From Anoplolepis gracilipes (Eukaryota > Arthropoda > Insecta > Hymenoptera > Formicidae): a stretch of 64,000 nucleotides of DNA. The notes below the pieces were generated by a model. That model was not told where the DNA came from. It ran no database searches and worked only from the letters and a program-made list of their open reading frames with translations. Shown here one piece after another: positions 28,215-39,000 of the stretch; within the stretch, counting starts at the first letter, position 1, and each line of letters begins with the position of its first letter. Position numbers and translations under genes: made by a program. The stretch lies in NCBI RefSeq assembly GCF_047496725.1, contig NC_132980.1, positions 1,369,001 to 1,433,000 on the forward strand, given 5' to 3'.

Positions 28215-31200
28215 ATGTCACAGGACGCCCGCGTCGTCGTCATCGAGCATCCAGTGCCCGCTCGGGTGCATTGCCCGCGCTGCTGGATGACCGCTGACGG
28301 CGTCGCGAAGTCACGCGGCGAATTCAGCGACCCGCCGCATTTAATTAAGCACCAGAAAAAATACCATGCGGGGGACACCGTGACATACAAATGCTCCATG
28401 TGCGAATACATGGGGCAAGGGAGATATCCCCTCAAATCTGTCAAGATACATTTTGAAAAAAGTCACGGTGTTCCCGCTGCGGCGGGTCGCGACGCGGATG
28501 GCGTACACACTAACAATACTGCCGGCGGGCCATCTTCTTCGGGTGCGCGTCCAAGGGCGATGGGCGCTGCCCCGCCGTCGACGTCTGCCGCTGGAGCTCC
28601 GTCGCGAAGCCGAGCGTCATCCTCGCGGCAACCCAGGCTCACGTTCTCCGCATCGGCGCCGACACCTGTACACACAACAGCAGGAATGAGTACACGGGCA
28701 ACACCACCAGCCACATCGGCGCCAACGAGGAGATCTCCCTCCTACGCGGCCGTCACTGCAGCGGGGCCGACGACAAATCCACCATCGTCGTCGGCCGCCG
28801 CAAACACCACGCGCACAACATCCACAGCGTTGACGGGAAGGACGGCCGCCATTACGTGCACCGCGAGCGCCGCGCCACGCGCGGCCGCCGCCGGCACGAT
28901 TAAGGCGCATCCGCAACCTCAAGGCGGATCCACAACACAGCGCGGCGCAGCCAATAGGAAGCGTCCGTCTCCCGCGTCCAGAGAGGCGCGAATTCCGACT
29001 CCCACGTCATCGGGGGGAGGGCCGGCGACCACCAGGAGGCCCTCTGTGACCCCGCCGACCACCACCAGCACGGCGGGGTCGTCCAGGAGTCGGAGATCGC
29101 AGAGCGTGCCTCTCGAGAAGAGCGGCGCTACCAGACCGACACGCGTGCCCCCCAGGAGGTCACCAGGAGCCGCCGCCGATTTTTCACCATCCTTCGGCGG
29201 CGGGGGGGGCACACGGAGGAGGACGCCCGAGAAAACACCGCCAACCACCATCCAGGCAGGACCCACGACGAGGAGCAGGACTCGGGCGTCCAGCGTGTCG
29301 GTCGAGAAGACCGCGCGGGAGACGAGGTCCCTGGCCAGGTCATCGGCCAGGGCGGCACCGCGGGCGCCTCCGGGTAGGACGACGTCTACCAGGAGAAACC
29401 CGGAGGCGCGGCCGGCGACGACCACCTCCGCCGGCACCGCGGTGCGGAATCTAAGCGCCGCGCTATCGACGTCGCGGAGCATTGGGAGGGCACAGGGGCC
29501 GGCGAGGACGTCGCCCCTGCAGTGCGGGACCCCGCCCTCCCAGAGGAGCCCCGCCGCATCGCCGACCATCTGCGTGTGCGGCGCGGTGTCTCCTCAACCT
29601 CCACCAACTTCGGAGATGCCCGCGACGTCGATGCCCGCCACGTTGTCGACCAACACGGTGACAACCACTACATGCGGGTCCCCCGTAATGTCCACGGGGT
29701 ACACCGCGGGGAGAAGGAGCACGCCGCTCCGTCCCTCCCCCCTCCCGACCATCCTGGAGGTGTCACCGTGTGAGGTCGACGTGCGGATGCGCCGGGACAT
29801 GAGGACGCCAGACGAAGTGCACCGAGGAGCATCCCCAAGGACATCGGGGGAGGAGGGAGACCCAGAGGGATGGAGGACGAGCCTGGGAAGAGGAGCGAGG
29901 CGTCGGCGGAGCGACGACTCCGTACAAAGTGTCAGCCCGGCGGCGGCGGGGCCGCGGCAATCGCCCGTCTCGCCGATAACGCCGGCGAACGCTAATGACA
30001 TTGCGAGAGTGATTCGACCGTGCTCGGTGGTGCTGGAACGGACCAGTGTTCGGTCCGTCGAGAGCGTTCCAGCGGGGCTCGCCGCGATCGTCGCATCCCG
30101 GGGGATCGGCGCGGGAGGAGCACCGGGTCAACGGCGTATTGAAGACGGAGCGGCCGGACATCCGAGTGGGTCCGCGAGCGTCCGCGGTGTCATGGGCCGT
30201 CGGCGGGGAGCAACCGTAGCCGGCGGCGCGGGAGCGAGTGAGACGACACCGCCGAGACGAGCCCTAAACGGGGGCGGGGAGCACCGCCGAGGTCCGCGGC
30301 GCGCTCCCGGCCCGACGGGTCAGCGGCCCGCTGACCTACTGACCCCTGCTGCTGCCGCGAGGCAGTACAGGCGGGCACGACTGGTCGTGCGGGACGTGCT
30401 GATGCGGCGGGCCGGAGACGTTGCCTCGCTCGCTGACCTCGAGGAATACGCGGCCTCGGTCGCTGACTTCCTCGGGGGAGGTGCGGCGGGTGTGGCCAAC
30501 GGCGATGCTCCCGGCGCCCGTGACCGTCCGGTTCGGTCGCGTGAGGCGCGGGGGCGGCGGGGCGAGGGGGCCGCCCCAGCGAGAGACGGCGCCAGAAATC
30601 GAAGGGGGCCGGCACCGGCCGGTCCCTCGCAGTCGGGAGAAGGACGCGGAGACTGGGTGCGCGAAGCGACTCGTCTACAGGCGCTGTACCGGGTGAACCG
30701 ACGTCGTGCGGTCCGAGAGGTGCTGCAGGGGCCCGCAGAATTCTGCCAAGTGCCGAAGGAGCGGGTCCAGGCATACTTTGAGGACCTATATCGCGGAGGG
30801 GAACCTATGGGCAGTGTCGGCGACGAAGTCGTGGAGCGCGCTGACCCCTTGGCCGTTGAGGAGGCCGCGCGCCTGCTCGATCCGTTCGCGGAGCGAGTAG
30901 TTGACCGTCGGCTCCGGCGTATGAATAACTCTGCGCCGGGTCCCGACGGTATCAGCTATAAGGACCTCCGCGAATCGGATCCGGGCGCGCGACTCCTCAC
31001 CGCGCTATTTAACATCTGTCAGCGGCTCGAGGCAGTTCCCGCGTCCTGGAAGACCTCCAACACAGTGTTGGTGTACAAGAAAGGCGACCGGGAAATGTTG
31101 GAGAACTGGCGTCCTCTCGCGCTGGGTGATACGGTCCCCAAACTTTACGCCGCGCTCGTCGCTGATCGTCTGACCGACTGGGCGGTCAGTAACAACAAGC

Positions 31201-33356
31201 TTAGCCGGGCGCAGAAGGGATTCCTAAGGGACGAGGGGTGCTACGAGCATAACTTCGTCCTGCAGGAAATCCTGACTGATGCCCGGCGGACTCGGCGGCA
31301 GGCGGTCGTCGCATGGCTGGATCTTTCCAACGCGTTTGGCTCGATCCCGCATGCGACGATCCGCCGCGCGCTCATTCGCTCCGGCGTGCCGGGGGGCCTC
31401 GTCAATATATGGAACTCCATGTATGACGGGTGCTCCACGCGGGTGCGAACTGCCGAGGGCTACACCGCGCCTGTCCCGATTCGCTCGGGCGTGCGACAGG
31501 GGTGTCCGCTTAGCCCGGTAGTATTTGACCTCGCTATCGACTCGGTGCTGCGCGCAGTCACTGATGTCGATGCGGGGTTCGATCTACTGGGCTATCGCTT
31601 TAACACCTTCGCGTACGCGGACGACATAGCCCTTGTCGCTGAAACGCCCGAGGGAATGCGGCGGCTTCTTGCCGTCGCGGAGCTCGAAGCATCGTCGGTG
31701 GGGTTGCGGTTCAACCCTGCGAAATGCGCCACCCTGCACATCGGTGCAGGAGTGGTCGGCAGGGTCCTACCGACGACCTTCGAGATCCAGGGGCAGCCCG
31801 TTCATCGCCTGGTAGGCGGCGAGCCTTACTTTCATCTCGGAGTACCGACCGGCTTCTCGGTCGACCAAACTCCATATGTCACCATCGGAGGCCTCCTGGA
31901 GGATCTTCGGGCGGTTGACCGCGCTCTCCTCGCCCCGTGGCAGAAGATAGAGACCTTGGCCACCAACATCCTGCCGCGCGTCGACTTTCTGCTACGGGGA
32001 GCCGCAGTGGAGAAACGCCCCCTCAAGACCGTAGATTTGGAGATCCGGCGGGCTGCCAAGGCCTGGCTCAACCTCCCGCAGAGGGCCAGCGCGGAGGTGG
32101 TCTACCTCCCTCCCAAACGGGGGGGTTGTGGGCTACTTCCGATGTCTGACCTCGCGGACGTCCTGTCCGTCGCGCACGCCTTCCGTATGCTTACGGCTGG
32201 CGGCGAGACGGTCAGGGGGCTCGCGTGGGCGTCTCTGCGGGGAGTTGTGGCCAGGCGTATTGGGGGCCCGCCATCGGGCGAAGATTTAGCTGCCTTCCTC
32301 TCGGGCTCGCTCGAGGGGAGGCTTCGCGACGGAGGGGAGCGCTCCCTGTGGTCGAGGGCGCGGAACGCCGCCCGGAGGCAGTCCGAAAGGTTGTCTCTTC
32401 GGTGGCGGTGGAGCGGGCCGACCGAGGAGTTGGTCGTGGAGTGCAGGGGTACGCCCGTAGGGGACTCGGTAAAAGTCCCACCTGGTGCTCGTGCCCAGGT
32501 GGTGACCCGTCTGCGCTCAGCGATGGCGGCATTTTACGCGTCAACGCTTTTGGCCAAACCGGACCAGGGGAAGGTGTTCGAGGTGTCGTCGCGGGCTGGG
32601 GTGAGCAATCACTTCGTCCGCGGCGGCAGCTTCACCCGCTTCGCCGACTGGCGCTTTATCCACCGCGCGCGCCTGGACGTCCTCCCCCTAAACGGCGCTC
32701 GTCGCTGGGGGGAGGCGGACCGAAGATGTCGGCGATGCGGGTTGGCGGCCGAGACCCTTCCCCACGTTATCAACCACTGTGGGGTCCATTCTGCCGCCAT
32801 TCAGCTGAGGCACGACGCCGTGCTGCACAGGCTCCGAAAGGCTTGCCGTATGCCCGGTGAAAAACGGGTAAACCAGCGGGTCGAGGGGGTCGACGGGGAA
32901 CTTAAGGAGCTACGACCTGATCTCGTGATCAGGCACGAGCCCTCCAAGTGTGTCGTCATATGCGACGTCACGGTGCCCTTCGAAAACCGCTGGAGGTCGT
33001 TTGAGGAGGCCAGGGCGAGGAAAATTGCCAAGTACTCGTCCTTGGCGGAGGCGCTCCAGCGCGAAGGGTACCGTGTCGTCGTGACGGCCTTCATCGTCGG
33101 CTCCCTCGGCTCGTGGGATCCGGCCAACGAGGCGGTGCTGCGGACGTTGCATATTGGCAGTGCGTACGCCTCTATGCTGCGCCGCCTCGTTGTCTCGGAT
33201 ACCATTCGCTGGTCGCGGGACGTTTACGTGGAACACGTGTCCGGCGTGCGCCAGTACGCCGCTCCTTCCCGTCCCTCCGGTGATGGGGTGCTCGCGACAC
33301 CCCCCCGAGCGGTTCGCCGGCGTTGGCCCGCCGGCAGGGACGGCAGTGCTGCCTAA
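28215..33356 (+). CDS. Full-length retrotransposon polyprotein, unit 5 (mosaic)
   Basis: This 1713-aa protein has all catalytic and zinc-binding residues present. It begins like unit 2 (IEHPVP, KSVKIHFEKSH), switches to TTSTALTGRTA and GGSTTQRGAANRK as in type C, returns to a type A-like patch (NANDIARVIRP, RGIGAGGAPGQ), then has RRIEDGAAG as in type B. This is best explained by gene conversion or crossing over between array members. Private changes include LQCGTPP, SVGDEVV, QPVHRLVGGEP, TAGGETV, TPVGDSV, RSAMAAF, GELKELRPD next to the endonuclease core, KYSSLAEA and FIVGSLG. It ends GRDGSAA. It has the most private substitutions of the seven complete copies, but none hits a motif residue. 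Confidence 0.96.
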   Translation: MSQDARVVVIEHPVPARVHCPRCWMTADGVAKSRGEFSDPPHLIKHQKKYHAGDTVTYKCSMCEYMGQGRYPLKSVKIHFEKSHGVPAAAGRDADGVHTNNTAGGPSSSGARPRAMGAAPPSTSAAGAPSRSRASSSRQPRLTFSASAPTPVHTTAGMSTRATPPATSAPTRRSPSYAAVTAAGPTTNPPSSSAAANTTRTTSTALTGRTAAITCTASAAPRAAAAGTIKAHPQPQGGSTTQRGAANRKRPSPASREARIPTPTSSGGGPATTRRPSVTPPTTTSTAGSSRSRRSQSVPLEKSGATRPTRVPPRRSPGAAADFSPSFGGGGGTRRRTPEKTPPTTIQAGPTTRSRTRASSVSVEKTARETRSLARSSARAAPRAPPGRTTSTRRNPEARPATTTSAGTAVRNLSAALSTSRSIGRAQGPARTSPLQCGTPPSQRSPAASPTICVCGAVSPQPPPTSEMPATSMPATLSTNTVTTTTCGSPVMSTGYTAGRRSTPLRPSPLPTILEVSPCEVDVRMRRDMRTPDEVHRGASPRTSGEEGDPEGWRTSLGRGARRRRSDDSVQSVSPAAAGPRQSPVSPITPANANDIARVIRPCSVVLERTSVRSVESVPAGLAAIVASRGIGAGGAPGQRRIEDGAAGHPSGSASVRGVMGRRRGATVAGGAGASETTPPRRALNGGGEHRRGPRRAPGPTGQRPADLLTPAAAARQYRRARLVVRDVLMRRAGDVASLADLEEYAASVADFLGGGAAGVANGDAPGARDRPVRSREARGRRGEGAAPARDGARNRRGPAPAGPSQSGEGRGDWVREATRLQALYRVNRRRAVREVLQGPAEFCQVPKERVQAYFEDLYRGGEPMGSVGDEVVERADPLAVEEAARLLDPFAERVVDRRLRRMNNSAPGPDGISYKDLRESDPGARLLTALFNICQRLEAVPASWKTSNTVLVYKKGDREMLENWRPLALGDTVPKLYAALVADRLTDWAVSNNKLSRAQKGFLRDEGCYEHNFVLQEILTDARRTRRQAVVAWLDLSNAFGSIPHATIRRALIRSGVPGGLVNIWNSMYDGCSTRVRTAEGYTAPVPIRSGVRQGCPLSPVVFDLAIDSVLRAVTDVDAGFDLLGYRFNTFAYADDIALVAETPEGMRRLLAVAELEASSVGLRFNPAKCATLHIGAGVVGRVLPTTFEIQGQPVHRLVGGEPYFHLGVPTGFSVDQTPYVTIGGLLEDLRAVDRALLAPWQKIETLATNILPRVDFLLRGAAVEKRPLKTVDLEIRRAAKAWLNLPQRASAEVVYLPPKRGGCGLLPMSDLADVLSVAHAFRMLTAGGETVRGLAWASLRGVVARRIGGPPSGEDLAAFLSGSLEGRLRDGGERSLWSRARNAARRQSERLSLRWRWSGPTEELVVECRGTPVGDSVKVPPGARAQVVTRLRSAMAAFYASTLLAKPDQGKVFEVSSRAGVSNHFVRGGSFTRFADWRFIHRARLDVLPLNGARRWGEADRRCRRCGLAAETLPHVINHCGVHSAAIQLRHDAVLHRLRKACRMPGEKRVNQRVEGVDGELKELRPDLVIRHEPSKCVVICDVTVPFENRWRSFEEARARKIAKYSSLAEALQREGYRVVVTAFIVGSLGSWDPANEAVLRTLHIGSAYASMLRRLVVSDTIRWSRDVYVEHVSGVRQYAAPSRPSGDGVLATPPRAVRRRWPAGRDGSAA

Positions 33357-33974
33357 TTTAGAGATTATTTATTTATTTATTTATTTATTCATTTATTATA
33401 TATTTATTCTTATTTTTATTTATTTTATTTATTTTATTACGATGTGTATTCCGAGTGTGAATGTCGCGTAAATTATTGCGTATTTGTCCTGCCCACAAAT
33501 ATTTTTTTTATTTTTATTTGCTTGCTATTGCATGCTGTGTGGGCCTATATGTTCCGAGAGTGAATGTCGCGTATAATAATATTGTATTTTAAGCGAGTGT
33601 GAATGAGTCGTAATTGACTAATTTCTTTTAAATAATTTTTTAAACCGCGTGCGCGCTCCCGGGCCATTTTATCTTTTGACTTGCGACTGTGATAGGCCCG
33701 GGAGCGAAATGCTGTGATATGTATTGTATGAATTGCCCCGGCCTGCGAACCGGGGCAATATTAATATAATATATATATATACTCGCGCTCTGAGGGAGGC
33801 TGGTCCTCCCTCATCGCATAATCATAGTGTTTCCCACTGGCGGGGGGGGCTATTGTCCCCCGCTCATATATTAATTAAGATATGCGCGCGGCTAGAGCCG
33901 CTTTTATATTGTATTTTTACCCCGGGGGGGGGGTTTGCCTCCTCGGGGAACATTAATTGAAATAAAGTGGTTTT
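33357..33974 (+). other. 3' UTR of unit 5, with a compensatory hairpin change
   Basis: The third hairpin reads TGAGGGAGG (33791-33799) and CCTCCCTCA (33805-33813), where unit 1 has TGGGGGAGG and CCTCCCCCA. One G:C pair has become A:T on both arms, so pairing is kept. The sixth hairpin has a longer G run but also still pairs through G-T wobbles. No gene is seen. Confidence 0.78.
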
Positions 33975-34121
33975 TATCTGTTCTTATCAGCTTAATATCT
34001 GATACAATCCCCATAGGGGATTCAGAATATTAAACTGATTTTTGGAACCGGGCGGGTGACCGGAGCTTGCTCCGACTCTGCCGCGGGTCGACCTGACATT
34101 GCAGTACCGTCAGGAGCGGCC
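33975..34121 (+). ncRNA. 5'-truncated U2 snRNA fragment (junction of units 5 and 6)
   Basis: It is identical to the other fragments even though both flanking 3' UTR and leader sequences are of different types here. Confidence 0.93.
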
Positions 34122-36085
34122 TAATAAGCCAATTAAAACATAAGTTTATTATATTTAACATCTTTAATTACAGGCTTATTAGGCCCTGACCCGTGGCCGC
34201 GCGCCCGGTTTCACTAATTAGCGGTTTTCTGAATCCCCGGGTGATCGCGCGCTTTTTTCGCGTAAAGTCTTAGCTCGGGGGGCTTAGCCGGTTTTTTTTT
34301 TATTATTTGATAAGTTTTTTTTTTAACCCGGGAGTGTGAGTGAGTCGCGAGTGTGTCCGGCCGAGAGGCGATCGCGTAATTTATTTAATTTATTTATTTA
34401 TTGAAAAACAGCGGGATTGCCCTTTTCGAGCGAGTGTGCGTCGTCTGCGTTTGACAGGCGTCCTGTTGAGGTGATTGCGCGGTGTTGTGACAGCTCAGTG
34501 GCACGTGGGTGCAGTGCGCGTTGATTAATTAATAATATAAATTAAATAAAGTCATTTAGTGCAATTAGCGGGCCTGTCATCCGGCCCGCCACGCGCTGCC
34601 TCCACGTGTCACGGCTTTGACATTGTTATTGTCGCACACCGCGCATATGACATTGATATTCTCGTTGAATAAATATATGTGTATTTTTATGTATGCTACC
34701 TGTGACAGTCTATTTATTAGTATCCTATTCCCTTAGATTTATAATTAGATTTAATCTGTATATATATATTTATTTATTAACTGTCTATTTATTCATTTTA
34801 TTTATTACCATTTTCAATTGTATATATATCAACTTGCAGTTATATTCTTTTCTTATTATATGTACATATATTTTCATAATTATTTATTTTCTCAATTGTA
34901 TATACATAATTATATTTATTTATTTATTCTTATTCATCTCTGAATTGTATATACTCATTTAATTATAATTATTTATTTATTTCACTTCAAATTGTACATA
35001 TACATTAATACACAAATCTAGTCATCGCTCTTGTCTTCGCTGCAATTGGTCATATATACATAACTTTTCTTTACATTGACATATTTATTATTACCTATTT
35101 TTTTTTGACTATCACTATTCTTAATTGCATATATATATGGGCTTGCAGCTATTTATCCTTATTCTATTTATTACTGTGCGCACATATAAAGATTCATAAC
35201 TGCCTATTTTCTTAACTGTATATACTTAACTATATTTATTCACTTATTTTTACATACTTCTGAATCGTATATACTCATCCATCTATATTTACTTATTCAT
35301 TTCACTCCAAGTTATACATACACAGTAATCTACACAAAACCAGTCATCGCTCTGGTCCTCGCTGCAGCCTGATTGTATATGCATACTTTCATATTGGCAT
35401 AGTCACTGTTATAATTATATTCTTATTTTTTTCTATCTACATTTATTTATTAATACTATATATACAGCCACTCGTATACTTTTATTTATTCATTCAACTT
35501 CCTTATTCTTAACCTAAACTGTCACAGATACTTAAATGCTACAAATTCACACTAGTAGACTCAACGCTGTGTATATATCCTATCATTTTTCTATCTATTT
35601 ATACTAAATTTGATGCCAATGGTATATACAATAATTTACATTAGCCTATAAAGCTACATATACTATTAAATATATAATTTCCATAACTATACATATTTCT
35701 GACAGCCTTCATATAATTACATAATCATCGCTGAGGGGTACATGCACATTAACTCATACACATTCTTTTTACATATTTCCTATTAAATTATATACGCACA
35801 CACAAGTACATTCATCCACTCGCAGCAGTACCTTAACTAGTTATCGACTTACATCTACTCACAGCGATACATCAGTTGTATATACACATTCTCGCATCTA
35901 ATCACTTACAATCTATTCACTCACAACTATCTGCATACACTTAATCATACATTTACACATATTATTACACCTATACATTATATTTACAATATATACGCAG
36001 CTATCCACACAATCACACGAGTCTTGCAAAATACCACTCACATACATATATATTTGTTCGTTATTTATATTATAACATATTCACA
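34122..36085 (+). other. Leader of unit 6 (type C)
   Basis: The GC-rich part has type C variants (GCGGTTTTCTGAATCC, GGGGGGCTTAGCC, ACGGCTTTGACATTG). In the AT-rich part the repeat dimer is internally shortened, as in type B: CATCGCTCTTGTCTTCGC and CATCGCTCTGGTCCTCGC mark the two halves (about 35021 and 35345), and CTCAACGCTG occurs once. The last 200 bases carry CTCGCAGCAG and CTCACAGCGA repeats. No gene is seen. Confidence 0.7.
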
Positions 36086-39000
36086 ATGTCACAGGACGCC
36101 CGCGTCGTCGTCATCGAGTATCCAGTGCCCGCCCGGGTGCATTGCCCGCGCTGCTGGATGACCGCTGACGGCGTCGCGAAGTCACGCGGCGAATTTAGCG
36201 ACCCGCCGCACTTAATCAAGCACCAAAAGAAATATCATGCGGGGGACACCGTGACATACAAATGCTCCATGTGCGAGTACATGGGGCAAGGGAGATATCC
36301 CCTTAAATCTGTAAAAGTACACTTTGAAAAAAGTCACGGTGTCCCCGCTGCGGCGGGTGGCAACGCGGATGGCGCACACACTGGTAATACTGCCGGCGGG
36401 CCATCTTCTTCGGGTGCGCGTCCAAGGGCGGTGTGCGCTGCCCCGCCGTCGACGTCTGCCGCTGGAGCTCCGTCGCGAAACCGAGCGTCATCCTCGCGGC
36501 AACCCAGGCTCACGTTCTCCGCATCGGCGCCGACACCTGCACAAACAACAACAGGAATGAGTACACGGGCAACACCACCAGCCACGACCACATCGGCGCC
36601 AACGAGGAGATCTCCCTCCTACGCGGCCGTCACTGCAGCGGGGCCGACGACAAATCCACCATCGTCGTCGGCCGCCGCAAACACCACGCGCACAACATCC
36701 ACAGCGTTGACGGGAAGGACGACCGCCATTACGTGCACCGCGAGCGCCGCGCCACGCGCGGCCGCCGCCGGCACGATTAAGGCGCATCCGCAACCTCAAG
36801 GCGGATCCACAACACAGCGCGGCGCAGCCAATAGGAAGCGTCCGTCTCCCGCGTCCAGAGAGGCGCGAATTCCGACTCCCACGTCATCGGGGGGAGGGCC
36901 GGCGACCACCAGGAGGCCCTCCGTGACCCCGCCGACCACCACCAGCACGACGGGGTCGTCCAGGAGTCGGAGATCACAGAGCGTGCCTCTTGAGAAGAGC
37001 GGCGCTACCAGACCGACACGCGTGCCCCCCAGAAGGTCACCGGGAGCCGCCGCCGATTTTTCACCATCCTTCGGCGGCGGGGGGGGCACACGGAGGAGGA
37101 CGCCCGAGAAAACACCGCCAACCATCATCCAGGCAGGACCCACGACGAGGAGCAGGACTCGGGCGTCCAGCGTGTCGGTCGAGAAGACCGCGCGGGAGAC
37201 GAGGTCCCTGGCCAGGTCATCGGCCAGGGCGGCACCGCGGGCGCCTCCGGGTAGAACGACGTCTACCAGGAGGAACCCGGAGGCGCGGCCGGCGACGACC
37301 ATCTCCGCCGGCACCGCGGTGCGGAATCTGAGCGCCGCGCTATCGACGTCGCGGAGCACAGGGAGGGCACAGGGGCCGGCGAGGACGTCGCCCCTGCAGC
37401 GCGGGACCCCGCCCTCCCAGAGAAGCCCCGCCGCATCGCCGACCATCTGCGTATGCGGAGCGGGGTCTCCTCAACCTCCACCAACATCGGAGATGCCCGC
37501 GACGTCGATGCCCGCCACGTTGTCGACCAACACGGTGACAACCACTACATGCGGGTCCCCCGTGATGTCCACGGGGTACACCGCGGGGAGAAGGAGCACG
37601 CCGCTCCGTCCCTCCCCCCTCCCGACCATCCTGGAGGTGTCGCCGTGTGAGGTCGACGTGCGGATGCGCCGGGACATGAGGACGCCGGACGAAGTGCACC
37701 GAGGAGCATCCCCAAGGACATCGGGGGAGGAGGGAGACCCAGAGAGATGGAGGACGAGCCTGGGAAGAAGAGCGAGGCGTCGGCGGAGCGACGACTCCGT
37801 ACAAAGTGTCAGCCCGGCGGCGGCGGGGCCGCGGCGATCGCCCGTCTCGCCGATAACGCCGGCGAACATAAGTGACAGAGACACTTTGAACTTGATTCGA
37901 CCGTGCTCGGTGGTGCTGGAGCGGACCAGTGTTCGGTCCGTTGAGAGGGTTCCAGCGGGGCTCGCCGCGATCGTCGCATCCCGGAGGATCAACGCGGGAG
38001 GAGCACCTGGTCAACGGCGTGCTGAGGAGGAAGCGGCCGGACATCCGAGTGGGTCCGCGAGCGTTCGCGGTGTCATGGGCCGTCGGCGGGGAGCAACCGT
38101 AGCCGGCGGCGCGGGAGCGAATGGGATGACACCGCCGAGTCGAGCCCTAAACGGGGGCGGGGAGCACCGCCGAGGTCCGCGGCGCGCTCTCGGCCCGGCG
38201 GGTCAGCGGCCCGCCGACCTACCGACCCCTGCTGCTGCCGCGAGGCAGTACAGGCGGGCACGACTGGTCGTGCGGGACGTGCTGATGCGGCGGGCCGGAG
38301 GCGTTGCCTCGCTCGCTGACCTCGAGGAATACGCGGCCTCGGTCGCTGACTTCCTCGGGGGAGGTGCGGCGGGTGTGGCCAGCGGCGGTGCTCCCGGCGC
38401 CCGTGACCGTCCGGTTCGGTCGCGTGAGGCGCGGGGGCGGCGGGGCGGGGGGGCCGCCCCAGCGAGAGACGACGCCAGAAATCAAAGGGGGCCGGCACCG
38501 GCCGGTCCCTCGCAGTCGGGAGAAGGACGCGGAGACTGGGTGCGCGAAGCGACTCGTCTACAGGCGCTGTACCGGGTGAACCGACGTCGTGCGGTCCGAG
38601 AGGTGCTGCAGGGGCCCGCAGAATTCTGCCAAGTGCCGAAGGAGCGGGTTCAGGCGTACTTCGAGGACCTATATCGCGGAGGGGATCCTATGGGCAGTGT
38701 CGACGACGAAGTCGTGGAGCGCGCTGACCCCTTGGCCGTTGAGGAGGCCGCGCGCCTGCTCGATCCGTTCGCGGAGCGAATAGTTGACCGTCGGCTCCGG
38801 CGTATGAATAACTCTGCGCCGGGTCCCGACGGTATCAGCTATAAGGACCTCCGCGAATCGGATCCGGGCGCGCGACTCCTCACCGCTCTATTTAACATCT
38901 GTCAGCGGCTCGAGGCAGTTCCCGCGTCCTGGAAGACCTCCAACACAGTGTTGGTGTATAAAAAAGGCAACCGGGAAATGTTAGAGAACTGGCGTCCTCT

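Larger units (their letters stand above)
26058..33974 (+). mobile_element. Unit 5: complete U2-targeted non-LTR retrotransposon, mosaic of types A, B and C
   Basis: The first 200 bp of the leader are type B, the rest of the leader and the start of the ORF are type A, and blocks of the ORF alternate between A-like, B-like and C-like variants. It is intact from leader to 3' UTR. Confidence 0.93.
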
